DNA from: UQRS01 sp964481575
Lineage (GTDB): Bacteria > Bacillota > Clostridia > Oscillospirales > Acutalibacteraceae
DNA length: 64,000 nucleotides
Direction: 5' to 3'
NCBI GenBank assembly: GCA_964481575.1
Contig: CAYZTR010000001.1
Coordinates: 62,001 to 126,000 of the forward strand
The notes below the pieces were generated by a model. That model had not been told where the DNA came from, made no database searches, and saw only the letters and a list, made by a program, of their open reading frames with translations. Of the stretch, positions 49,087 to 58,748 are shown one piece after another. How positions within the stretch are numbered: the stretch's first letter is position 1; every line of letters starts with the position of its first letter. A program made the translations under genes and the position numbers.

Positions 49087-49124
49087 CGCCGCCTCTCCGA
49101 GCAATCGAAGGGGCGGCGGCTTTT
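49087..49124. terminator. Bidirectional terminator between the MacB pair and GtaA gene
   Basis: CGCCGCC (49087-49093) pairs with GGCGGCG (49112-49118), extended through the loop by CTCC/GGGG pairing. Ts flank it on both strands. Confidence 0.8.
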
Positions 49125-49144
49125 ATCCGGAATATGTGCAGCGC

Positions 49145-51049
49145 TTATACGTCAGCCTTGCAGATGCGGGCGTCTTTCAGCAAACGGATGAACAGGCCGC
49201 CTTGGACGGTGCGGTTTTGGAATCCAATCTGCTTGGCGGTTTTGGTGTCGTACCAGTCGGTCATGGGAACCCGGGATTCGCTTTCGTGATAGGCCAGCCA
49301 CAGGGTGTCTACCAGAGCATCGAACTCCTCCTCTTTGGAAGCCATGGTGGCCGTCCAAAGGAGCCAGTCGGACTTGGTGTAATCCGCGCGGTTATCCAGC
49401 ACCAGGCCGTACTTATTGGTGTGATTGGCGATGTGACCGGAAATTTCGGCGTCAAAGGCGTCGGCGGGGAAGATGCCGGTTTCAAACAGCTGATCCCAAA
49501 CGGCATTGTACTTCATGGAATAGGTGCCGGGCTGATCGAAGGCCAGGCGGTAAACCGTCTTGTCGTCGGCGGCGATCTCCAGCCATTTGGCGGCCATTTC
49601 TTTGGCAGCAGCCAGATACTTTTCACCCTCGTCGGCTTTGCCGTCCAGCTTATTGAGAATGCCGAAGGAGGCAATGCCCATGATGGCTTTCAGACCCAGG
49701 TTGCAGTTGTGGGCCAGGTGACCGGCAAAATCATCGGTGCACAGCTGGTTTTCGGGATCCAGGCCGTACTGCATCAGGTAATCCACCCAAATCTGCAGAT
49801 CTTTCCAGTTTTCCTTGGCAAAGGAAATGTCCTTGGACGCCAAAGCGGCGGCGGTGACGGTAACCAGCATGTTGCCGCACTCCTCCACTGGCATCTGCCA
49901 GTAGGGGCAGGTATGATGGCTGTAGACCTGCCCATTGACCAGGGGGTACTGGCCGGCATCATGAGGGGCAAATTTGTAGAACCAATCGCCGGAATTGGTG
50001 TATTTGAAAATGGGACGGAGCATGCCGTTGACCAGCTCGGGATTATACAGCAGAAACAGGGGAATGGAGGGGTAGGTTACATCTACTGTGGCGGCGCAGC
50101 CGTTGGAGAAGTTTTCCTTGGAGATGAACAGCACCTTGCCTTCGGTATCCACGGCAATTTTATGCCCGGCAATAGCCTGCCGGTAAGCTAGGGACAGCAG
50201 CTCATAATACTTTTCATTTTTGCACTTGGCCTTCAGGTCGGCGGCCAAGGCAGCGCAGCGGGCCATGAGGGCGTCATAATCCTCATAGGCCTCTACAATG
50301 GCGGTCTCGATGGTTTTGCCGTCCTTATTCCAGTAGGAGGGGAGGTTCACCCCGAAATACTGGATGGACTTGATGTCATCATAGGCCAGGACGAACAAAG
50401 CGTGATCGCCGGTGACGGTCAGCTGCATTTCATGGGCAGGAATCCCATATTCATGAGTATGGGGGACGCATTCCATCACAGCATTGGCGGCGTTGGTGGC
50501 CAAATAGGCATAGCCCCAATCGATGCGGATATTATCGTCGCTGCGGTTTAGCACATATTGCTTGACGGCTCCCACCTTGGCGGCGGTGATGCCGGGCAGG
50601 GAAACCTCCGTAAACTCGGTGGGCCACTGATACTTGAAGTTTTGGCAGATGGCGTCATCCACCAGCAGGCGGATTTTCACCTCATGGGCCTTGCCATCGG
50701 CCGGGGCAGTCTCCACCTGAATATAGGAAACAGGACGGGAAGCAATGGCCAGATCATCCAGCAGCAGGGGGGTGGTAAAGGTGACGGTCAGGGTGATGGC
50801 GTCACAGGCAAAGGTGTAGACAGTGGAGCAGGCGGTAACGTCCAGGGAGGTCTGCTCCATGGGCTGGACGCCCTCCGGTTTGCCCAGGAAAGCATAGGGG
50901 GTTCCGTCCACAAAAACGGTGCCCTCCAGGGGCTGCTTTTCTCCTGTCCAGTGGCGGGTGTCGCTGTCGGTTAGGCGATCGGTATTGCTCCAGATGCTGA
51001 AATAGGGGTCCACTGTAACCAGCGGAACGGCGGGTGCTCTTAATTTCAT
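49145..51049 (-). CDS. GtaA-family glutaminase-like protein (DUF4965/DUF1793)
   Basis: The 634-residue protein matches the large 'glutaminase GtaA' family of fungi and gut bacteria. An N-terminal beta-rich domain (KLRAPAVPLVTVDPYFSIWSNTDRL; DUF4964/5127) is followed by a helical toroid domain containing FISKENFSNGCAATVDVTYPSIPLFL, FKYTNSGDWFYKFAPHDAGQYP and DDFAGHLAHNCNLGLKAI. The biochemical role of bacterial members is poorly settled, and the helical toroid resembles glycosidases. There is no signal peptide, so it is likely cytoplasmic. The start follows GGAGG. A divergent AraC regulator adjoins it. Confidence 0.82.
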   Translation of the reverse strand: MKLRAPAVPLVTVDPYFSIWSNTDRLTDSDTRHWTGEKQPLEGTVFVDGTPYAFLGKPEGVQPMEQTSLDVTACSTVYTFACDAITLTVTFTTPLLLDDLAIASRPVSYIQVETAPADGKAHEVKIRLLVDDAICQNFKYQWPTEFTEVSLPGITAAKVGAVKQYVLNRSDDNIRIDWGYAYLATNAANAVMECVPHTHEYGIPAHEMQLTVTGDHALFVLAYDDIKSIQYFGVNLPSYWNKDGKTIETAIVEAYEDYDALMARCAALAADLKAKCKNEKYYELLSLAYRQAIAGHKIAVDTEGKVLFISKENFSNGCAATVDVTYPSIPLFLLYNPELVNGMLRPIFKYTNSGDWFYKFAPHDAGQYPLVNGQVYSHHTCPYWQMPVEECGNMLVTVTAAALASKDISFAKENWKDLQIWVDYLMQYGLDPENQLCTDDFAGHLAHNCNLGLKAIMGIASFGILNKLDGKADEGEKYLAAAKEMAAKWLEIAADDKTVYRLAFDQPGTYSMKYNAVWDQLFETGIFPADAFDAEISGHIANHTNKYGLVLDNRADYTKSDWLLWTATMASKEEEFDALVDTLWLAYHESESRVPMTDWYDTKTAKQIGFQNRTVQGGLFIRLLKDARICKADV

Positions 51050-51079
51050 AATTCCATCCTCCAAAACCGGAAATAGCTA

Positions 51080-51107
51080 TTGCAATTTCCGAAAAATCTG
51101 TTATTAT
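51080..51107 (+). promoter_or_regulatory. Probable promoter of the AraC-type regulator
   Basis: TTGCAA (51080-51085) and TATTAT (51102-51107) are separated by 16 bases, within the 124-base divergent region shared with the GtaA-like gene. Confidence 0.5.
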
Positions 51108-51173
51108 AAAAAATATCACAAACCTGCCGAGAATTCAAGGAAGAATATAACAGAATTTGTGAGGATTATCACC

Positions 51174-51977
51174 ATGTTTGAAGAAATTGACGGCTTTTGG
51201 AACTATTATGATCCGGCGCGGTCGGCCAATGTGATCTGTGAAGGGATTTCCTATTGCGATAAGACCTACCGCATCGAGCGGAACCATTCGGAAATGATGT
51301 CCTTTGAGTATATCATCAAAGGAGAAGGTACCCTGAAGATCAACGGCCAAACCCTGCACCCCAGGGAAAATGATGTTTACATTCTCACCAAGCACAGCAA
51401 TCATGTGTATTACAGCGATGCCGAAAATCCATGGACTAAGATCTGGCTGCAATTTGACGGTTCTCTGCTGGAAAATTTATTGGTGCAGCATATTCCGGAG
51501 GGGCTGTTCCTGGTGGAGAATTGTGACATCAGTGCGCAGATGTATGAGATTCGCAATCTTTGCCAGATCTATAAAAGCGACTACGATCGGCTGACCGACG
51601 AAGTGACGGTGGTGTTGCTGCGGATTATGATTCATCTGAAAAACCACCTGAACCGGAAGGTAGAGTTGCTGCCGGAACGGATTAAGCAGCGACTGGACTG
51701 CTCACTGGAGGAAAGCATGTCTCTGGATGAGATTTGCCAGGAGCTGAATTACACCAAAAACCATGTGATCAAGGTGTTTAAAGATTACTATGGCTTGACG
51801 CCCTATGCTTATTACCGGGATAAGAAGATCCAGGTAGCCAAGCGATATCTGGACAACACCAATCTGAGTATCGGAGAAATTGCAAGCCGGCTGCATTTTG
51901 CCGACAGTCGGTATTTTGCGGGCTGTTTTAAACAGGTAGCCGGAATTACCCCATCTGCTTATCGGCGGCGAAAATAA
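51174..51977 (+). CDS. AraC-family transcriptional regulator
   Basis: The 267-residue protein has an N-terminal cupin sensor domain (about 1-150, GEGTLKINGQTLHPRENDVYIL). Two C-terminal helix-turn-helix units follow: SLDEICQELNYTKNHVIKVFKDYYGLTPYAYY and SIGEIASRLHFADSRYFAGCFKQVAGITPSAY. These are standard for regulators of carbohydrate genes that respond to a small ligand. It is divergent from the GtaA-like gene and probably controls it. A GAGGATT site precedes ATG 51174. Confidence 0.92.
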   Translation: MFEEIDGFWNYYDPARSANVICEGISYCDKTYRIERNHSEMMSFEYIIKGEGTLKINGQTLHPRENDVYILTKHSNHVYYSDAENPWTKIWLQFDGSLLENLLVQHIPEGLFLVENCDISAQMYEIRNLCQIYKSDYDRLTDEVTVVLLRIMIHLKNHLNRKVELLPERIKQRLDCSLEESMSLDEICQELNYTKNHVIKVFKDYYGLTPYAYYRDKKIQVAKRYLDNTNLSIGEIASRLHFADSRYFAGCFKQVAGITPSAYRRRK

Positions 51978-51992
51978 GAAGGAGTGTTTTGC

Positions 51993-52817
51993 GTGCTTTT
52001 TGAAATTTTAAAGGCAATTGTTCTGGGAATTGTGGAAGGGCTCACCGAGTGGCTTCCCATCAGTAGTACGGGACATATGATTTTGGTGGATGAATTCATC
52101 CATTTGCAGGTCAGCGACGGGTTCAAGGAGCTGTTCCTGGTGGTTATCCAGCTGGGGGCGATCCTGGCGGTGGTGACCCTGTATTTTCGCAAGCTGTGGC
52201 CTCTGACCCGGCAGAAGAACAGGATTTGTCTGAAAAAAGATACGCTGCAGCTTTGGGGGAAGGTGATTGTGGGGGTGATTCCCGCTGCGGTCATGGGGTT
52301 TCTCTTCGATGACCTACTGGAAACATACCTGTATAACTCCACTGTGGTGGCCTTGATGCTGATTCTCTATGGTGTGCTGTTCCTGGTAGTGGAGCGGTGG
52401 AACCGGAACCGAACATCTGCCGTTACCCAGATGGGGGATCTGTCCTACCGGACGGCGCTGCTTATCGGTTGTTTCCAGGTGCTTTCCCTGATCCCTGGCA
52501 CCTCCCGGTCGGGCGCCACTATTCTGGGGGCGCTGCTGCTGGGTACCTCCCGATATGTGGCCGCAGAATTCAGCTTTTTCCTGGCCATTCCGGTGATGTT
52601 CGGCGCCAGTCTGCTGAAAATTGTCAAGTTTGGTTTTTCCTTTACCGGCAGCGAGCTGGTGTTGCTGCTGGTGGGAATGGTGGTGGCCTACGTGGTTTCC
52701 ATTCTGGCTATCCGGGGCTTTGTAGGTTATCTGAAACGCAAGGATTTCAAGGTGTTCGGCATTTACCGGATTGTTTTGGGCATTCTGGTTCTGGCCTATT
52801 TCGCTCTGGTGCGTTAA
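51993..52817 (+). CDS. uppP: Undecaprenyl-diphosphatase
   Basis: UppP (BacA) converts undecaprenyl pyrophosphate to the monophosphate so the lipid carrier can be reused for peptidoglycan. It also confers low-level bacitracin tolerance. The 274-residue membrane protein has the two active-site regions GIVEGLTEWLPISSTGHMIL (near the start) and IPGTSRSGATI (about residue 165), and eight or so helices. The start is most likely GTG 51993 behind AAGGAG; an in-frame GTG at 51984 is possible. Confidence 0.94.
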   Translation: MLFEILKAIVLGIVEGLTEWLPISSTGHMILVDEFIHLQVSDGFKELFLVVIQLGAILAVVTLYFRKLWPLTRQKNRICLKKDTLQLWGKVIVGVIPAAVMGFLFDDLLETYLYNSTVVALMLILYGVLFLVVERWNRNRTSAVTQMGDLSYRTALLIGCFQVLSLIPGTSRSGATILGALLLGTSRYVAAEFSFFLAIPVMFGASLLKIVKFGFSFTGSELVLLLVGMVVAYVVSILAIRGFVGYLKRKDFKVFGIYRIVLGILVLAYFALVR

Positions 52818-52847
52818 GTGCCGTGAAGAATCTCCATTTCCTTACAC

Positions 52848-52904
52848 ATGGGGGGAGGGCGTTCCCTCCCCCATATTACGCTCCGAACAGGGGCGTTTTT
52901 TTTT
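52848..52904 (+). terminator. Two consecutive terminator hairpins after uppP
   Basis: ATGGGGG-AGGG pairs with CCCTCCCCCAT (52848-52874, four-base loop). It is followed by ACGCTCC / GGGGCGT (52878-52896) and nine Ts. Confidence 0.87.
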
Positions 52905-52945
52905 GCAGATATCAGAAAATGGCAAGAGATTGTAGGTTTGTTTCC

Positions 52946-52974
52946 TTTACAGTGCAGAAGAAGTTTGGTAAAAT
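52946..52974 (+). promoter_or_regulatory. Promoter of the GH3 gene
   Basis: TTTACA (52946-52951) and TAAAAT (52969-52974) are separated by 17 bases, about 70 bases before the ATG. Confidence 0.75.
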
Positions 52975-53043
52975 ATGTGAAACTGGCTGAATAATTTCTG
53001 CTGCTGTTATGCGCTGAATTTTACTCTTTCAGGAGGGATCCTC

Positions 53044-56000
53044 ATGAAAAACGTGAAAAAATTAGAATTACCCAAGGAATTGGCGCAAAAGAACCTTGCT
53101 CTGTCCCGCCGAGCGGCTGCGGAGGGGATGCTGCTGCTGAAAAACGACGGCGCTTTGCCCTTGGCCAAAGGGGCAAGCGTTGCCCTGTTTGGAGAAGGCC
53201 AGATCCGGTTCAGTAAAGGCGGGCAGGGTTCCGGTGATGTGAAAAGCGCCTATGTCCGCACACCTTTGGAAGGGCTGCGGATTAAAGAGCAGGAGGGCAA
53301 GGTGATGCTGAATGCTTCCCTGGCCACCGCCTATGAGGCAGATCCCGGTTTGACGGTTACGCCGGCCATGGCCAAGAAGGCGGCACAGTGTTCAGAAACG
53401 GCCATTGTGGTGTTGACCCGGACCTCCGGAGAAGGGTGGGATCGCTCCGCCAATCCCGGCGGCTATTATTTCACCCGGGAAGAAAAGGAGATGTTGGCGG
53501 CGGTGACTGCGGCGGGCTTCTCCCATGTGGCTGTAGTGCTGAATATTCCTGCTGTCACCGATGTTTCTCCCCTGTTGGGGGAGGAAATCGGCGCCATCCT
53601 GTTGGCTTGGCAGCCAGGCATGGAAGGCGGCCTGGCCATTGCTGATGTGCTTTGCGGGGATGCGGATCCCTGCGGTAAGCTGCCGGATACCTTCCCCATG
53701 GATTACAACGATTTGCCTACCGCCCAGCATTTTAACGCCAAGCTGTACAGCACAGAATATACCGAGGATATTTTCCTGGGATATCGGTACTTTGAAACTT
53801 TTGACCCCACCTATCAGAAGGTGGCTTTTCCCTTTGGATTCGGCCTTTCCTATACCACCTTTGCCCTGGAAAACGTGACAGTGGAAACCGGCCCGGATGT
53901 GATTCAGGTGAATCTGCAGGTAACCAATACCGGCAGCCGTGCCGGTAAGGAAGTGGTGCAGGTGTATTACTCTGCGCCCCAGGGGCGGCTGGGGAAAGCC
54001 GGCCTGGAACTGGCTGCCTACGAAAAGACCCAATTGCTGCAGCCTGGGGAAACCCAGACGTTTTCGATTCCCTTTGCCACCGACTCCATGGCTTCCTATG
54101 ACGATACCGGTCTGGTGCAGGCATCGGCCTGGTTGCTGGAAGCGGGGGAATATACCATTTATGTGGGCAATTCCATCCGGGATGCCAAGGCCAATGGCTG
54201 CCGTGGCGTGTACGATCTGGCGGTGAACACTGTGACTGAGCAGGTCAGCCGCCGCTGCCCGCCCACGCTGCTGCGGCAGCGCTTGACGGTGGACGGCAGC
54301 CTGGAGCCGTTGGAGCCGGATACCAGCCTATGGATTCCTTTGGCTGCCAAAGGGCAGACCTTGCTGGATAGCAAGGCTTTGTTCCGGAAGCATCACCATG
54401 CCAAGCTGGAGATCAGCCCCGATTGCACCAAGTGGGGTCTGCGTGCGCATCCTTCGGGGGAAGGCAACCGTTGGATTACCTTCCTGGTGGATGCGCCAGC
54501 AGCTGGGGTATATCAGCTGGCCTTGGGGATTGGCAACGGCGGTGAGGCTTTGAAAAATGCCTTGCGGGTTTATGTCAATGAAGAGGAAATTGGTGCGGTG
54601 AACCTGGAATTCCCGGCCACCGGTGACGACTGGAACATTCTTCGGACAGAAACCGTAGCTGTGCCGCTGCCTGCCGGGCCGTCTGCCCTGCGTCTGGAAC
54701 TGGCTGCAGGCAATCGTTTCCGCGGGATTCTGTCTTATGCTACTTTGGAATATGGGCAGCCTGTGGGGCCGGATGTGGCGCCCCAGCCCGGCGCCGGGCG
54801 GGGGGAAACGCCTGTGGTGGACCAGGGACTGACCTATGCCGATTTGCAGGCGGATGAAACCCGAATTCCTGATTTTCTTAAACAGCTGACGGATTTGGAA
54901 CTGGCGGAAATGGGGGTTGGCCATCCGGCTCATGTTCCGGTAGGAACCGGCACCATCGGCGGCCCTGCCAAATATGGGGTACCCTTGGCTGAAACGGCAG
55001 ACGGCCCTGCGGGATTACGCCTGGGAACCTACACCACTGCTTGGCCTTCCGGCACTTGCCAGGCTGCTACCTTCAATCCGGATCTGGTGACCGAAATCGG
55101 CGCTGCTGTTGGTGCAGAGGCCAATGCACTGGGCATTCATGTCTGGTTGGCTCCCGGCATGGATATGCACCGAGATCCCCTGAACGGACGGAATTTTGAG
55201 TATTATTCTGAGGATCCTTTACTGACTGGAGAAATGGCTGCCGCCCTGACCCGAGGCGTTCAGTCCCAAGGTGTGGGGGTCACGGTGAAGCATTTTATCT
55301 GCAATGAGCGGGAAACCCAACGAGGGATGAATGACAGTCGGGTATCCGAGCGGGCCCTGCGGGAGCTGTATTTGAAACCCTTTGAGATTGCTGTGAAGCA
55401 GGCGCAGCCCTGGTGCCTTATGACCTCCTATAACATACTCAACGGCCGCCGTCCCACCGAAACCCGGGATTTGATTCAAGGGATTCTACGGGAGGAATGG
55501 GGCTTTGAGGGGCTGGTCATGACCGATTGGTGGAATTCTGCCACCCACTTTTTGGAGGTGGCGGCCGGTCACGACGTGCGTATGCCTAACGGAGACGAAG
55601 AACAGGTGGCCGCCGCCTTACGGGCCGGGCTGATTACCCGGGAGCAGTTGGAAGAAAATGCAACGCATGTGCTGCAGCTGTTGCTGAAAACCAAAGCACA
55701 GGTGTATCAGGAAGAAATTCCGGAACCGGTTGTGGTAACCGGTCCGGTGACCCGCATTGATGCCATTGACTGTGTGGCCCGCCACAAGGATGTAAGTCTG
55801 GAATCCTGCGAGGATGACTGCGGCGGGGTAGACTTTGGTAATAACGGAATGGGCAAATGGTATGATTACCAGCTGATTGTCCAGGAGCCGGGATTGTACC
55901 AGGTAACCTGGCGGTTTGCTTCCTGGGAGGGCCGGGGTGCGGTGCAACTGTTGGCCAACAGCCAGCCTATCGGCATCCTTCGCGTGAATCAAAATACCGG

Positions 56001-56127
56001 CAGCTGGCAAAAATGGGCCACTTCCGCTCCCATTGCCGTGGAACTACCGGCCGGGGAGATCACCCTTCATGCAGAATCTATTGAGGATGGGTATAACATC
56101 CGTTGGATAGAGCTGCGGAAACAATAA
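53044..56127 (+). CDS. Glycoside hydrolase family 3 enzyme with swapped domain order
   Basis: The 1027-residue enzyme is likely a beta-glucosidase or related exo-glycosidase. The usual GH3 order is reversed. The C-terminal-type alpha/beta sandwich comes first (about 20-255, with GEGQIRFSKGGQGSGDV, AWQPGMEGGLAIADVLCG and GKLPDTFP). A fibronectin-type III-like domain follows (about 275-390). Then come a beta module (430-590) and only then the TIM-barrel (about 610-880) with KYGVPLAETADGPAGLR, VTVKHFICNERETQRG and the nucleophile Asp in EGLVMTDWWN. A CBM6-like module ends the protein (900-1027). No signal peptide is visible, so it probably acts on imported sugars. AGGAGGG precedes ATG 53044. Confidence 0.92.
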   Translation: MKNVKKLELPKELAQKNLALSRRAAAEGMLLLKNDGALPLAKGASVALFGEGQIRFSKGGQGSGDVKSAYVRTPLEGLRIKEQEGKVMLNASLATAYEADPGLTVTPAMAKKAAQCSETAIVVLTRTSGEGWDRSANPGGYYFTREEKEMLAAVTAAGFSHVAVVLNIPAVTDVSPLLGEEIGAILLAWQPGMEGGLAIADVLCGDADPCGKLPDTFPMDYNDLPTAQHFNAKLYSTEYTEDIFLGYRYFETFDPTYQKVAFPFGFGLSYTTFALENVTVETGPDVIQVNLQVTNTGSRAGKEVVQVYYSAPQGRLGKAGLELAAYEKTQLLQPGETQTFSIPFATDSMASYDDTGLVQASAWLLEAGEYTIYVGNSIRDAKANGCRGVYDLAVNTVTEQVSRRCPPTLLRQRLTVDGSLEPLEPDTSLWIPLAAKGQTLLDSKALFRKHHHAKLEISPDCTKWGLRAHPSGEGNRWITFLVDAPAAGVYQLALGIGNGGEALKNALRVYVNEEEIGAVNLEFPATGDDWNILRTETVAVPLPAGPSALRLELAAGNRFRGILSYATLEYGQPVGPDVAPQPGAGRGETPVVDQGLTYADLQADETRIPDFLKQLTDLELAEMGVGHPAHVPVGTGTIGGPAKYGVPLAETADGPAGLRLGTYTTAWPSGTCQAATFNPDLVTEIGAAVGAEANALGIHVWLAPGMDMHRDPLNGRNFEYYSEDPLLTGEMAAALTRGVQSQGVGVTVKHFICNERETQRGMNDSRVSERALRELYLKPFEIAVKQAQPWCLMTSYNILNGRRPTETRDLIQGILREEWGFEGLVMTDWWNSATHFLEVAAGHDVRMPNGDEEQVAAALRAGLITREQLEENATHVLQLLLKTKAQVYQEEIPEPVVVTGPVTRIDAIDCVARHKDVSLESCEDDCGGVDFGNNGMGKWYDYQLIVQEPGLYQVTWRFASWEGRGAVQLLANSQPIGILRVNQNTGSWQKWATSAPIAVELPAGEITLHAESIEDGYNIRWIELRKQ

Positions 56128-56332
56128 CGGATATGGCCGGCCGGTTCCCTCCAAAGTCCGGCTGGCCAATTTGGTGGAAAGGAAGGCCAAACCAAGGCAT
56201 GGCATGGTTTTCACTTGCCGGAACGTATTTTAAGCTTCTGATTCCAGCTTTTGCAACTCTATTTGCAAGGAAGTTTCCATAACAAGAGCTAATTTGCTGC
56301 ACAAATATATGTTCTATTTTGCTTTTCTCACC

Positions 56333-56360
56333 AAGCTCCCCTTTCAGGGGAGCTTTTTTT
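56333..56360 (+). terminator. Terminator downstream of the GH3 gene
   Basis: AAGCTCCCC (56333-56341), loop TTTCA, GGGGAGCTT (56347-56355), then a T-run. The 205 bases between the GH3 stop and this hairpin contain no supportable gene. Confidence 0.85.
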
Positions 56361-56433
56361 ATACAATTCTGACATTGCAAGCGCTGGTTTTTGCACAAAA
56401 ATTACCTCTTTTCTCCCTGAAGTCATTTTCAGA

Positions 56434-56471
56434 TTGACTTTGCTTTTTTGAATCTATATATTATATATAGA
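56434..56471 (+). promoter_or_regulatory. Promoter with palindrome over the -10 box
   Basis: TTGACT (56434-56439) and TATATT (56457-56462) are separated by 17 bases. The -10 is embedded in the perfect palindrome TCTATATATTATATATAGA (56453-56471), a candidate operator. Transcription starts about 145 bases before the ATG at 56616, leaving a long AT-rich leader. Confidence 0.65.
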
Positions 56472-56615
56472 ATAGCAAAAGAACGAAAAAAAGAAAACCA
56501 TTGTCGAAGGAGGCTTTCTTAAAAAATAAAACTATCATAAAATTCTGTTTTTAAAGGAGGGATTTCCAAAACAAATCAACAACAATTTAAAATATTGATA
56601 AAAGGAGGCTTTTTT

Positions 56616-58715
56616 ATGAAACAAACAAATCGCGTTTTGGCTCTGGTGCTGGTGCTTACCCTGATGCTCAGCATGCTGACTGTCCTGCCTACCAATGCAG
56701 CAGTCGTAACACAGCTTCAGAACTTTTATCAGTTTGAGGCGGAAAATTATGTGGATACCGATAACCTTGCTCTTCCGGAGAATGTAACAGTTGGTGCGGC
56801 AAATGCAAGTAATAATAATGGTGTTTCCGGACAATACATTCAATACAATGGGGGAAACTTAGGTACCGGTACCTTTATGGAGTTTACCCTGGATGGAATT
56901 TCTGCTGGGGATTATCAAGTGATCTGGGGGTTGCGCAGCCATTCTTCTACCGATTGTACGGTTCAGGTATTGGTAAACGATGTATCCTGCGGTGAAATTA
57001 ACTGCAAACCCGGCAGCGAGAGTCTGGAGGGAACTGCCCCTTACACGGAGTCTTGTGCCGGCCCTGTAGATGTGGGCGTTGCCTCCTTTCAGGAGGGAAC
57101 CAACAAGGTCAGGTTCCAAGTTGTACAGGCCGGTACTTCCAACCGGTTGAACGTAGACTATATTCGCCTGGAGGCTGTTGGCCGTGAGGATCAGGCCATT
57201 TATTGGGCTTATCGTAACCAAGTTTCTGCTGATGTCGCTGCTACACTTCAGTATTATGATTCTTCAGAGGGTTACTTCTCCCGTTACGATTTCACTGGAA
57301 TTGGTCAGTCTGCTACCTATCAGATCAATGATGTGGCGGAGGCCGGTAAATACAATCTGACCATCCGGTATCGGACTCACGAAACTACCGGTTCTGCCAA
57401 TGTCTATGTCAATGGGGTTCAGTTGGAGACTGCACTGGTGCCTGAAGGAAACGCCAACAGCTGTAATAATCTGGATTTGGGTACAGTGGACTTAAATGCT
57501 GGATCGAATACAATCAATTTCCAGAGCACTGGTGCCGGTAGTGGCGGAAAATACGGTATTAATATCTTCACCTTCACCATTACCAGAATCCCGGATGATA
57601 ATGAAATTGTAAGTGTTGGTTCTGTTAACAGTAAAACCGTCAGTCTGCATGTTCCCTTGGCGGATATTGCTCTGCCCCAGACCTTGCAGGTGACGCTGGG
57701 GTCAGGTGCTACGGAAGATTTGCCGGTAACTTGGACGGGCTATGATGCGGAAACGGCGGGGGATCAGATCTTAACCGGAGTATTAGATCTGTCTGGTACC
57801 GATTACACCAATCCCGATGAATTTCAGGCTTCTGTGAAGGTTACGGTACATGATACTCGCGAAAGTGGTGGATATGTTTATTTGCCTTCTGAAGTGGTTC
57901 GGACCGAGGGAAACACTACCTATCTGGCAGGAGACACGACAAACTTGGGTGGCCAGGATGTGGATGGCTACTGCCACTGGTTTGTGAAGGAGTCAGTTGA
58001 CGGCCTATATATCGGATCCATGAAAGTTTATGTTCCTTATTCCGGGTTTTACAAGGTATCTTATCAGTTCAAAACCTCCGGAACTGCATGTGCTAATCAT
58101 TTGCAGTTGTATGCCCCTGACGGCAGTGCCTTAGGCTTGCCTATCAATAAGGATATCACAAGCTCTTCCGTTGCGTTTAACACGGCCAATGCAGAATTCA
58201 CCCCTTGTAGTTATTATTTTGAGGCACCCGGCTTCTATACCTTTACCTGGTCGGCTAACGCAGTTTTTACGGTGTCTGCTTTGAGACTGACCACTACCTC
58301 TGAATTGGAAGTCAATGCAAAATCAGGAAGTGTAGTATCGAATGGGGAGAATTACGATATGACCTGGAATATTAGCCTGTTGGATAGCTACAATGATAAA
58401 TATGAAACCTTTAATAAAAACTATAATATTGTGGATCACGGTGTGATCGTGACCGCGACCGCTGCGGATATGGAAACATATGGAGCTGGGCTTGTTCGTG
58501 ACAGAATTACAGCTGAGGAAGCCTCCGGCAAGGCCTATAAGCGTTCTTTCGGCACCACTGCCTACAGCAACTACACTTATCGTCTGGAAGGGGTTGCAAC
58601 TGATAAAACTCGTTATGCGATGTTCTATATCATCTACCAGACAGTGGATGGGAGCACCGAAATCTATACTTACTGGCGGCAGTCTGAGACATTGGGACAG
58701 AAGGCCACATTGTGA
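56616..58715 (+). CDS. Secreted modular protein with carbohydrate-binding-like domains (A)
   Basis: The 699-residue protein has a signal peptide (MKQTNRVLALVLVLTLML to about residue 29, ending NAA). A CBM6-like beta domain follows (about 35-195, FEAENYVDTDN...NVDYIRLEAV). A second similar module (about 200-335) contains NLTIRYRTHETTGSANVYV. Then come a bacterial Ig-like segment (335-420) and further beta modules to the end. No enzyme motif was seen. It likely binds polysaccharide at the cell surface (inference). It shares modules and near-identical DNA with the protein at 59201. AAAGGAGG precedes the ATG. Confidence 0.82.
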   Translation: MKQTNRVLALVLVLTLMLSMLTVLPTNAAVVTQLQNFYQFEAENYVDTDNLALPENVTVGAANASNNNGVSGQYIQYNGGNLGTGTFMEFTLDGISAGDYQVIWGLRSHSSTDCTVQVLVNDVSCGEINCKPGSESLEGTAPYTESCAGPVDVGVASFQEGTNKVRFQVVQAGTSNRLNVDYIRLEAVGREDQAIYWAYRNQVSADVAATLQYYDSSEGYFSRYDFTGIGQSATYQINDVAEAGKYNLTIRYRTHETTGSANVYVNGVQLETALVPEGNANSCNNLDLGTVDLNAGSNTINFQSTGAGSGGKYGINIFTFTITRIPDDNEIVSVGSVNSKTVSLHVPLADIALPQTLQVTLGSGATEDLPVTWTGYDAETAGDQILTGVLDLSGTDYTNPDEFQASVKVTVHDTRESGGYVYLPSEVVRTEGNTTYLAGDTTNLGGQDVDGYCHWFVKESVDGLYIGSMKVYVPYSGFYKVSYQFKTSGTACANHLQLYAPDGSALGLPINKDITSSSVAFNTANAEFTPCSYYFEAPGFYTFTWSANAVFTVSALRLTTTSELEVNAKSGSVVSNGENYDMTWNISLLDSYNDKYETFNKNYNIVDHGVIVTATAADMETYGAGLVRDRITAEEASGKAYKRSFGTTAYSNYTYRLEGVATDKTRYAMFYIIYQTVDGSTEIYTYWRQSETLGQKATL
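57354..57480 (+). repeat. Duplicated module DNA, copy 1
   Basis: This 127-base segment aligns without gaps to 60140-60266 (offset 2786). It includes a 36-base identical run (57441-57476 versus 60227-60262). Outside it the two genes diverge much more. Confidence 0.85.
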
Positions 58716-58748
58716 AGCAGGTAATGAAACAAAGAGGAGGAATGCAGT

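Noticed and set aside
56078..56398. A 106-codon minus-strand frame after the GH3 gene
   Set aside because: It crosses the GH3 terminator, has no ribosome site and looks non-coding.
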